A stretch of DNA of 64,000 nt from an uncultured bacterium (lineage in GTDB: Bacteria; Planctomycetota; UBA1135; GCA-002686595), in NCBI GenBank assembly GCA_938075305.1, contig CALJGV010000013.1:1-64000 (forward strand). The letters run 5' to 3'. Numbering within the stretch: position 1 is the first letter of the stretch; every line of letters starts with the position of its first letter. This document shows positions 16,836-23,285 of the stretch, piece after piece. Both the position numbers and the translations under genes were made by a program. The notes beneath the pieces are model-generated. The model did no database searches, was not told the DNA's origin, and saw only the letters and a program-made list of their open reading frames with translations.

Positions 16836-17961
16836 GGACCTCCGCGCCACCTACGTCATGATCGGCGGCTTCCTCGGGGCGGGGAAGACCACCGCCGTGG
16901 CTCGCATGGGCGCGGCGCTCACCGAGCGCGGCCTGAAGGTGGGGCTCATCACCAACGACCAGAGCTCGGGGCTCGTGGACACATCCATCCTGCGCAGCCG
17001 CGGCTTCGCGGTGGAGGAGATCGCGGGCGGCTGCTTCTGCTGCCGCTTCGGGTCCCTGGCGGAGGCCGCCGAGCGCCTCGAGGCCGACGAGCGCCCGGAC
17101 GTCTTCCTCGCGGAGCCCGTGGGCAGCTGCACGGACCTGGTGGCCACGGTGAGCTACCCGCTGCGTCGGATCTACGGCGACCGCTTCCGGGTCGCGCCGC
17201 TCTCGGTGCTCGTCGACCCCCAGCGCGCGCGGCGGGTCCTGGGGCTCGCGGAGGGCCGCCGCTTCTCGGAGAAGGTGACCTACGTCTTCGAGAAGCAGCT
17301 CGAGGAGGCGGACCTGATCGCCATCAACAAGGTGGACACCCTCGGGCCCGAGGAGCTCGCGGAGCTCGAGGCGGGCCTGGCGGCGCGCTTCCCCAGGGCC
17401 GAGGTCCTCAAGATCTCCGCGGAGCACGGCGAGGGCACGGAGGCGTGGTTCGACCGGATCCTGGCCGAGGAGGCGCAGCCCCAGCCGACCATGGAGCTGG
17501 ACTACACCACCTACGCCGAGGGCGAGGCCCTCTTGGGCTGGCTCAACCTCACGGCCCGGATGGCCACCGCCGATGAACCGGTGGACGCCAACCAGCTGCT
17601 CCTCGACCTCGCCGCTCAGATCCAGCGCGCGGCCGGCGAGCAAGACGCGGAGATCGCCCACCTCAAGGCCACCCTCGACGCGGGCGATGCCTCGGGGCGC
17701 CTGGCGGCCCTGTCGGTGACGTCAGGGGACGGAGAGGTCGACCTGCGGGAGGCGCTGGTCGACGGTGTGCGCGCCGGCGAGCTCATCGTCAACCTCCGCG
17801 CGGAGGGCGACCCCGCGGCCCTCAAGGCCATGGTGCTGGCGGCCCTCGAGGCCGCGGCCGCCGCGCGCCCGGGCTGCAGCCTGGAGGTGGAGCACGAGGA
17901 GCACTTCCGGCCTGCGCCGCCCCAGCCCACGCACCGCGACGAGATTCGGGGGACCGCCTGA
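16828..17961 (+). CDS. CobW/G3E-family P-loop GTPase
   Basis: 377 residues. Walker A is GGFLGAGKTT (G13-T22), and the metallochaperone motif C69-F-C71-C72 lies in GGCFCCRFG. The base-recognition motif is NKVD, in LIAINKVDTLGPEE. G3E GTPases (CobW, HypB, UreG, ZNG1 types) use GTP to load metal ions or cofactors into client enzymes. The C-terminal ~180 residues do not resemble the usual CobW C-terminal domain. They are Ala/Glu-rich, with a short conserved-looking DLREALVDGVRAGELIVNLRAEG. Position between the lipoyl carrier and the Hdr-like/ferredoxin genes suggests that the client is a metal or Fe-S protein of this locus. It overlaps the lipoyl gene by 8 bp and sits 3 bp from the next gene. Confidence 0.85.
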   Translation: MVEDLRATYVMIGGFLGAGKTTAVARMGAALTERGLKVGLITNDQSSGLVDTSILRSRGFAVEEIAGGCFCCRFGSLAEAAERLEADERPDVFLAEPVGSCTDLVATVSYPLRRIYGDRFRVAPLSVLVDPQRARRVLGLAEGRRFSEKVTYVFEKQLEEADLIAINKVDTLGPEELAELEAGLAARFPRAEVLKISAEHGEGTEAWFDRILAEEAQPQPTMELDYTTYAEGEALLGWLNLTARMATADEPVDANQLLLDLAAQIQRAAGEQDAEIAHLKATLDAGDASGRLAALSVTSGDGEVDLREALVDGVRAGELIVNLRAEGDPAALKAMVLAALEAAAAARPGCSLEVEHEEHFRPAPPQPTHRDEIRGTA

Positions 17962-17964
17962 ACC

Positions 17965-18303
17965 ATGGGTCGCCGCATCGTCCACTGCCACTGCGTCTAC
18001 TCGAAGGTGGTTCCCGCCGACGTGAAGGCCGCCGTACTCGAGCGCCTCGCGGGCTCGGACGAGGACTTCGAGGCCGTCCCCGACCTCTGTGAGATGTCGG
18101 CGGGCAAGGACCCGGCGCTCGGCCGCTTCGCGGGGGACGGCGAGGTGGAGATCGTGGCCTGCTTCCCGCGAGCGGTCCGGTGGCTCTTTCATTCCGCCGG
18201 TCACGAACTCGCTGGGGAGGCTAGCATCCACAACATGCGATCATCCACGGCCGACGAGGTCTGCGGAGCCCTTGGGCTCCCGGACCAGGAGAGCGCCTCT
18301 TGA
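17965..18303 (+). CDS. Small protein resembling the HdrA N-terminal domain
   Basis: 112 residues. It starts with a Cys pair (IVHCHCVYSK), then VPDLCEMSAG, then EVEIVACFPRAVRWLFHSAGHEL and finally HNMRS. This order parallels the N-terminal segment of heterodisulfide reductase subunit A: a VxVCxCG start, a YxCSxPGQ region, VVASCxPRxHEPxF with an AGLNP turn, then NIRE. The parallel is by eye, so homology needs a profile test. In HdrA this domain precedes the FAD domain; here it stands alone. Cys and His residues could bind an Fe-S cluster. Its stop codon overlaps the TTG start of the ferredoxin gene, so the two are probably translationally coupled. Confidence 0.55.
   Translation: MGRRIVHCHCVYSKVVPADVKAAVLERLAGSDEDFEAVPDLCEMSAGKDPALGRFAGDGEVEIVACFPRAVRWLFHSAGHELAGEASIHNMRSSTADEVCGALGLPDQESAS
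18287..18291 (+). promoter_or_regulatory. Ribosome binding site deciding the TTG start at 18300
   Basis: AGGAG ends 8 nt before TTG 18300, ideal spacing. It lies inside the upstream HdrA-like gene. This supports the rare start codon, which overlaps the upstream stop as TTGA. Confidence 0.7.
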
Positions 18304-19154
18304 AGCCGACGGGGGCGGCCCGCCCGGGCCCGAGCGCGCCCTTCGGCGAGCTCCACGTCGCCGTGGAGCCGGGCGGCCTCGACGGCGTTGACGCGGCCGG
18401 CCGCGGGGCGGTCCTCGCGGCGCTGCTGGAGGCCGGCCACCCCGTCTCACGCAAGGCCGAGGTGAGGGAGGGGGCCCTCGCCCGACTGGGCGCGGACGTG
18501 AGCGTCCTGGATCGCGCACCGGAAGAGGTGGTCGCCGACGTGGCGGCGCGGCGCGAAGCCGCGGCGGCGCCCGCCCCCGGGGCGTGGACGCCCTGGTTCC
18601 CGGTCATCGACTACGACCGCTGCACGAACTGCATGCAGTGCCTGTCGTTCTGCCTCTTCGACGTGTACTCGGTGGACGGCGACGGCCGGATCACGGTCCA
18701 GAACCAGGAGAAGTGCAAGACCAGCTGCCCCGCCTGCAGCCGCGTCTGCCCCGAAGTCGCGATCCTCTTCCCCAAGTACAAGAAGGGGCCCATCAACGGG
18801 GACGAGGTCAAGGCCGAGGACATCGCGTCGGAGTCCATGAAGGTGGACATCTCCTCGCTCCTGGGCGGTGACATCTACTCCGCCCTCAAGGAGCGCAGCG
18901 GCTCGGCCAAGCAGCGCTTCTCCACCGAGCGGGACGAGTCCAAGGCCCTCCTGGAGCGCAAGCGCTGCCTGAAGGAGCTCAAGGACAAGCTCGACATCCC
19001 CTCGGAGGTCCTCATGAGCCTCCCGAGTGCGGGGGACATCGAGGAGCGAGCGCGCCGCGCCCGCGCCAAGCAGGAGGAGCGCATCGCGCGCTCTCGCTCG
19101 GCCCAGGATCAGAAGAAGATCGACGGTCCGAGCACCCAGGAGTGGGACATTTGA
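18300..19154 (+). CDS. Two-cluster 4Fe-4S ferredoxin-domain protein
   Basis: 284 residues with a TTG start. Residues 1-100 form an unassigned Ala-rich domain. Residues 105-152 hold two cysteine quartets: C108-x2-C111-x2-C114-x3-C118 and C139-x3-C143-x2-C146-x3-C150. The second lacks the usual CxxCxxC spacing at its start. After the clusters comes a charged helical tail (~165-284) rich in Lys, Glu and Arg, unlike small soluble ferredoxins and possibly a docking arm. It probably carries low-potential electrons to the radical SAM enzyme or the flavoprotein of the locus; ferredoxin-driven polyprenyl reductases of the same flavoprotein superfamily are known in archaea. Both ends overlap neighbouring genes by 4 bp. 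Confidence 0.85.
   Translation: MKPTGAARPGPSAPFGELHVAVEPGGLDGVDAAGRGAVLAALLEAGHPVSRKAEVREGALARLGADVSVLDRAPEEVVADVAARREAAAAPAPGAWTPWFPVIDYDRCTNCMQCLSFCLFDVYSVDGDGRITVQNQEKCKTSCPACSRVCPEVAILFPKYKKGPINGDEVKAEDIASESMKVDISSLLGGDIYSALKERSGSAKQRFSTERDESKALLERKRCLKELKDKLDIPSEVLMSLPSAGDIEERARRARAKQEERIARSRSAQDQKKIDGPSTQEWDI
19138..19142 (+). promoter_or_regulatory. Ribosome binding site deciding the TTG start at 19151
   Basis: AGGAG ends 8 nt before TTG 19151. The alternatives GTG 19142, which overlaps the site, and ATG 19169 have no comparable signal. The chosen TTG again forms a TTGA overlap with the upstream stop. Confidence 0.7.
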
Positions 19155-20347
19155 GCGCCGCCCTCGCCATGCGCGTCCTCCGCACGACCTCCCCGAAGGT
19201 CCAGTGGAAGTTCGCCTACAACTTCGGCTGGAAGGGCATGCGCAGCGTGCAGCGCTTCAAGAGCCGCCTCAAGGAGGGGAAGGTCTTCCCGCCCTTCCTC
19301 TACATCTCGATCATCAACTCCTGCAACCTGCGCTGCCGTGGGTGCTGGGTCGACGTCGCGGCGCCCCAGAAGAAGATCAGCTTCGAGGACTTCGACCGCA
19401 TGGTCACCAACGCCAAGAAGCACGGGAACCGCTTCTTCGGCATCCTCGGCGGGGAGCCGTTCTTGCACCCCGACCTGATGCGCATGCTCGCGGCGCACCC
19501 CGACTGCTACTTCCAGATCTTCACCAACGGTCAGCCGATCACCGACGAGGTGGCCGCCGAGCTGGCGCGCCTCGGCAACGCGACGCCGCTCATCAGCGTC
19601 GAGGGCGACACCGTCGAGAGCGACGCGCGCCGTGGACGCACGGACGTCTACGACAAGACCCTGGCGGGCATCGAGGCCGCGCTGCGGCACAAGCTCCTCG
19701 TGGGCGTGGCGTCCAGCGTGTGCGCCACCAACTACGACCAGCTGGTGCGCGAGGAGTGGGTGGACAAGCTCATCGATCTGGGCGTGCACTACTGCTGGTT
19801 CCACACCTACCGCGCCGTGGGGCCGGACGCCGCTCCCGAGCTGGCGCTCACCCCCGAGCAGATCCGCAGCACCCGTCAGTTCGCCGTGGACATGCGCAAC
19901 CGCAAGGCCATCGGCTTCGTGGACGCCTACTGGGACGACAAGGGCCAGGCCCTGTGCCCCGCCGCCATCGGGATCAGCCACCACATCTCGCCCTACGGGG
20001 ACGTGGAGCCCTGTCCGATCGTCCAGTACGCCACCGAGCGCATCCAGGACAACGACGGGGACATCTACAAGACGCTCACCGAGTCCAAGATGCTCGAGGA
20101 CTTCCGCCGCACCGCCGCGGAGACCACCCGCGGCTGCATCGTGCTCGAGGCCCCGGACAAGCTGGCCGAGGTGGGGCGGCGCCACGGCGCGCGCGACACC
20201 ACGGCCCGGGGGGACGCCTTCGAGGAGTACGACCGCATGGAGTCGAGACCGAGCCAGCACGACCCGGGCAACGAGATCCCCGAGAAGCACTGGATGTACC
20301 GCTTCGCCAAGAAGCACTGGTTCTTCGGGTTCGGCGCCTACACCTGA
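19151..20347 (+). CDS. Radical SAM enzyme of an isoprenoid/redox locus
   Basis: 398 residues. The 4Fe-4S/SAM motif is C58-NLR-C62-RG-C65, followed by GGEPFLHPDL (SAM contact) and later strands FQIFTNGQ and PLISVEGD. A C-terminal Cys/His region (ALCPAAIGISHHISPYGDVEPCPIV) is reminiscent of a degenerate SPASM auxiliary-cluster domain. The protein has some overall resemblance to hopanoid HpnH (VPPFL...SCNLRC-GC, GGEP, TNG), but not enough to assign that function. The N-terminus (VQWKFAYNFGWKGMRSVQRF) is amphipathic and could sit on the membrane. It lies directly after the ferredoxin, its likely electron donor, and 114 bp before the polyprenyl synthase fusion. The reaction is unknown; C-C bond formation or methylation on an isoprenoid lipid are plausible. 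Confidence 0.82.
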   Translation: MSAALAMRVLRTTSPKVQWKFAYNFGWKGMRSVQRFKSRLKEGKVFPPFLYISIINSCNLRCRGCWVDVAAPQKKISFEDFDRMVTNAKKHGNRFFGILGGEPFLHPDLMRMLAAHPDCYFQIFTNGQPITDEVAAELARLGNATPLISVEGDTVESDARRGRTDVYDKTLAGIEAALRHKLLVGVASSVCATNYDQLVREEWVDKLIDLGVHYCWFHTYRAVGPDAAPELALTPEQIRSTRQFAVDMRNRKAIGFVDAYWDDKGQALCPAAIGISHHISPYGDVEPCPIVQYATERIQDNDGDIYKTLTESKMLEDFRRTAAETTRGCIVLEAPDKLAEVGRRHGARDTTARGDAFEEYDRMESRPSQHDPGNEIPEKHWMYRFAKKHWFFGFGAYT

Positions 20348-20425
20348 GCACGCGGGCGAGCGATGGGCCGTGTACAGGTTGTTCAGCCCTGGCGGCGTTT
20401 CAGCGCACCTGGAGCGGCGAGCCCC

Positions 20426-20431
20426 TAGAAT
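20426..20431 (+). promoter_or_regulatory. Possible -10 element (TAGAAT) before the DUF116-polyprenyl synthase gene
   Basis: A good -10 match 30 bp before the ATG at 20462, in a 114-bp gap between genes of the locus. It suggests that the second half of the locus can be transcribed separately. A -35 is not convincing. Confidence 0.35.
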
Positions 20432-20461
20432 GCGACCCACTCCTCCCCGGACGCCACGACG

Positions 20462-22303
20462 ATGAACCCGCCCCCCGATCCTGCCACCGCCTCCCCGGAG
20501 GCGCCGACCGAGGCCGCTCCTGCGATTCGGAGCACCCTCTCCGGCGGTGAGACCCGGGTGCAGTTGCCCCGCCGTCTGCCCATCGTCCGTGAGCGCACGA
20601 CCCAGTCCAACATCCCGAACGAGCGCGCCACCCGCGACCGTTTGCGGAGCCTCGCCGCGGCGCTGGTCGCCGAGCGAGCGGTGGTTGCCCCCGCCTCGAT
20701 CCTGCAGCTGCGGGAGCTGGCGGTCGAGGTCATCCGCCGCGCCGATGTGGACGACGTCTTCATCGACTACACCGCGGTGCTCCTGAACAACGAGGTCTGG
20801 CGGGACGAGCTGGCCCAGGTGCCCTACGAGCGACGCCTTCTGCTCCTGCCCAAGTGCCTGCGGGTCGAGGAGCACTGCCCGGCGCCCTTCGACGAGTTCG
20901 GGATGCTCTGCAAGGAGTGTGGCCTGTGCTCCATCGAGGACTTCACCCGTGAGGCCGAGGAGCTCGGCTACGCGGTCCTGATCGCCGAGGGCTCGGCCAT
21001 CGTCACGGCGATGGTGGAGACGGGCAAGATCGACGCCATCGTGGGGGTCTCTTGCCTCAACGTGCTCGAGAAGTGCTTCCCGCACATGGAGCGCGTGGCG
21101 ATCCCCGGCATGTCGATCCCCCTGCTCCAGGACGACTGCATCGACACCAACGTGGACGTGGATCAGGTCCGCGACCTCATCCACCTCACCGCCGAGGACC
21201 GCACCTACCGCCTGGACCTCGAGGGGCTCAAGGGCGACGTCCGCGCCTGGTTCAAGCGCGACGCGCTGGACGAGGTCATGGGCCCCGCCGCCGGCGTCGA
21301 CCCCGCCACCGACGACCTCGCCCGGGACTGGCTCGCGCGCGACGGCAAGCGCTGGCGGCCCTACCTCGCCACCGCCATCTGGATGGCCCTGGAGAGCGAG
21401 GGCCGCGCCGAGGCGCCGGCCTTCACCGCGGACGTCCGCAAGCTCGCCGTGGCCATCGAGTGCTTCCACAAGGCGTCTCTGATTCACGACGACATCGAGG
21501 ATGGGGACGACGTGCGCTACGGCGCGCCGACGCTCCACGCCGAGCACGGCGTCGCCGTGGCCATCAACATCGGGGACCTGCTCCTCGGCGAGGGCTACCG
21601 CCTGCTGGGCGAGCTCGAGGTGGACGGAGAGACCCGCGCGCAGCTCCTGTCCGTGGCGGCCCAGGGGCACGCGACGCTCTCGCGCGGCCAGGGCGCCGAG
21701 CTCAACTGGGCCCGCGCCCCGCGGCCCCTCACCTCCCTGGACGTCCTCGGGATCTTCCGGGAGAAGACGGCCCCGGCCTTCGAGGTCGCCCTGCGCCAGG
21801 GCGCGCTCCTTGCGGGCGCCGGGCCGGAGGTGCTCGAGGTGCTCGGGCCCTACAGCGAGGCCCTCGGCATCGCGTACCAGATCCACGATGACCTGGACGA
21901 CTTCACCGGCGAGGGCGACTCGGACGACCTCGCGGACCTGCGGCCCTCGCTGATCATGGCCATCGCCCACAAGCGCGCGGCAGGCGGCGACGCCGAGGCC
22001 ATGCTGGACGCGATCTGGCGCAAGGAGCGCCCCGTCGGCGTCCCCGGCTCCGACGAGCGGAGGGCCCTCGAGGCGCGCCTCGGCGAGTGGGGCGTGGTTC
22101 AGAAGGCCCGCGACCTCGCGGACGCCTACGAGGTGGCAGCGGTGGAGTCGCTGACGCCGCTGCAGCACCCCAGCGTCAAGGGGCTCCTGCGCCGGGTCGT
22201 CGGCAAGATCTTCGGTGAGGGCGACCTCATCGAGGGCTACTGCTCCGAGTTCGAGGCGCTGAATCGGTCTCGCCAGGAAGAGGCCCCGAAGACCACCGCT
22301 TGA
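20462..22303 (+). CDS. DUF116-polyprenyl diphosphate synthase fusion
   Basis: 613 residues in two parts. Residues ~70-240 are a DUF116 domain: LLLLPKCLR, then HCPAPFDEFG, MLCKECGLC and GVSCLNVLEKC. The cysteines C132, C139, C150, C153 and C156 could hold an Fe-S cluster or zinc. Residues ~290-600 are a trans-isoprenyl diphosphate synthase with GKRWRPYL, the first aspartate-rich motif D343-D-I-E-D347 and the second D476-D-L-D-D480. It would therefore build a prenyl diphosphate from IPP and an allylic primer. I do not recall this fusion as a described architecture. DUF116 genes usually occur near Fe-S and lipoate-related genes, which fits the neighbours. The final TGA overlaps the TTG start of the next gene. 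Confidence 0.85.
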   Translation: MNPPPDPATASPEAPTEAAPAIRSTLSGGETRVQLPRRLPIVRERTTQSNIPNERATRDRLRSLAAALVAERAVVAPASILQLRELAVEVIRRADVDDVFIDYTAVLLNNEVWRDELAQVPYERRLLLLPKCLRVEEHCPAPFDEFGMLCKECGLCSIEDFTREAEELGYAVLIAEGSAIVTAMVETGKIDAIVGVSCLNVLEKCFPHMERVAIPGMSIPLLQDDCIDTNVDVDQVRDLIHLTAEDRTYRLDLEGLKGDVRAWFKRDALDEVMGPAAGVDPATDDLARDWLARDGKRWRPYLATAIWMALESEGRAEAPAFTADVRKLAVAIECFHKASLIHDDIEDGDDVRYGAPTLHAEHGVAVAINIGDLLLGEGYRLLGELEVDGETRAQLLSVAAQGHATLSRGQGAELNWARAPRPLTSLDVLGIFREKTAPAFEVALRQGALLAGAGPEVLEVLGPYSEALGIAYQIHDDLDDFTGEGDSDDLADLRPSLIMAIAHKRAAGGDAEAMLDAIWRKERPVGVPGSDERRALEARLGEWGVVQKARDLADAYEVAAVESLTPLQHPSVKGLLRRVVGKIFGEGDLIEGYCSEFEALNRSRQEEAPKTTA

Positions 22304-23178
22304 GCCTCCGCCTCGAGATGCTGCAGGTCGCCCGGCTCGCGCCGGGGGTGCTCGGGGACGCGACGCCGCGGGTGGTGGAGTTCGTCCGCTCCCAGCTCAC
22401 CGCGGAGGGCGGCGGCGCGGACCGCGCGGGCAAGCCGGACCTCTACTACACCGCGTTCCTCCTGGACGCGCTGGTGGCGCTCTCGGAGGAGCTCCCCGCG
22501 GACGAGGTCCGCCCCTACCTCGAGACCTTCGGCGACGGGGAGGACCTGGACCTCGTGCACCGCGCCTGCCTGGTCCGCTGTTGGGCGGCGCTCGGGGGGG
22601 GGTGGCCCAGCGAGACCTTCGTGGCGTCGATCACCGAGCACCTCTCGCGGTGCCGGAGCGCGGACGGCTCCTTCGGCATGGATCCCGGCCGCGCCCGCGG
22701 CACGCTCTACGACGCGTTCCTCGCGCTCGGCGTCTACCAGGACGTCGGGGTTCCGATGCCCGCGCCCGCGGTGCTCGGCGCGGCCATGGCGGAGCTGCGC
22801 ACGCCGGATGGAGGGTTCTCCAACGAGAGCGAGCTGAAGTGGGGGATGGGCCCCTCCACCGCGGCCGCCGTGGCGGTGCTCTCCCAGCTGGAGCTGCCGG
22901 TCCCCGACGACGTGGTCCCCTGGCTGCTGTCCCAGATCCACCCCAAGGGCGGGTACAAGGCGATCCCCGACGCGCCCATGCCGGACCTGCTCTCCACGGC
23001 CACGATCCTCCACGCTCTTGGGATCCTCGGCGCGGACATCGGCGGGGCGAAGGAGCTGTGCCTCGACTACCTCGACACCCTCTGGAACGGGAAGAGCTTC
23101 TACGGTCACTGGGCCGAGGAGGAGCTGGACGTGGAGTACACCTTCTACGCGCTGCTCGCTCTCGGGCACCTGAGCTGA
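22300..23178 (+). CDS. Small terpene-cyclase/prenyltransferase-like alpha-toroid protein
   Basis: 292 residues from TTG 22300 (an ATG at 22318 is an alternative). It contains repeats of the squalene cyclase/prenyltransferase-beta type: RSADGSFGMDPG, LRTPDGGFSNESE, IHPKGGYKAIPD and a closing AEEELDVEYTFYALLALGHL. At this length it is one alpha-alpha barrel, not the double barrel of a squalene cyclase. The zinc ligands of protein prenyltransferase beta subunits are not visible, nor is a DxDD motif, so it may be a non-catalytic partner, a class II cyclase fragment or a prenyl-binding protein. It overlaps the polyprenyl synthase gene by 4 bp and is probably translationally coupled to it. A larger member of the same fold is encoded 2.6 kb downstream. 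Confidence 0.7.
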   Translation: MSLRLEMLQVARLAPGVLGDATPRVVEFVRSQLTAEGGGADRAGKPDLYYTAFLLDALVALSEELPADEVRPYLETFGDGEDLDLVHRACLVRCWAALGGGWPSETFVASITEHLSRCRSADGSFGMDPGRARGTLYDAFLALGVYQDVGVPMPAPAVLGAAMAELRTPDGGFSNESELKWGMGPSTAAAVAVLSQLELPVPDDVVPWLLSQIHPKGGYKAIPDAPMPDLLSTATILHALGILGADIGGAKELCLDYLDTLWNGKSFYGHWAEEELDVEYTFYALLALGHLS

Positions 23179-23285
23179 CGCGCTCGCCCCGCCCTCGGGA
23201 CGTCCGGACCGGAGCGAGGGCCCCTCCCTGGCCTCCCAGGGGTGATTGCCTTCTTGTTTTGAAGCCGCGCCCGTACGGTCGGGTC

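Noticed and set aside
19151-20347. Assignment of the radical SAM protein as HpnH (hopanoid extension)
   Set aside because: Only general radical SAM features are shared; the C-terminal half and context differ, and no other hpn gene is present.
19109-22168. Very long reverse-strand open frame (over 1000 codons) opposite the radical SAM and polyprenyl synthase genes
   Set aside because: It is the GC-driven shadow of well-supported forward genes; its translation is His/Arg/Gly/Val-rich with no family motifs.
22300-23178. Protein farnesyl/geranylgeranyl transferase beta subunit
   Set aside because: The zinc-ligand pattern of those enzymes is not visible; only the toroid repeats match.
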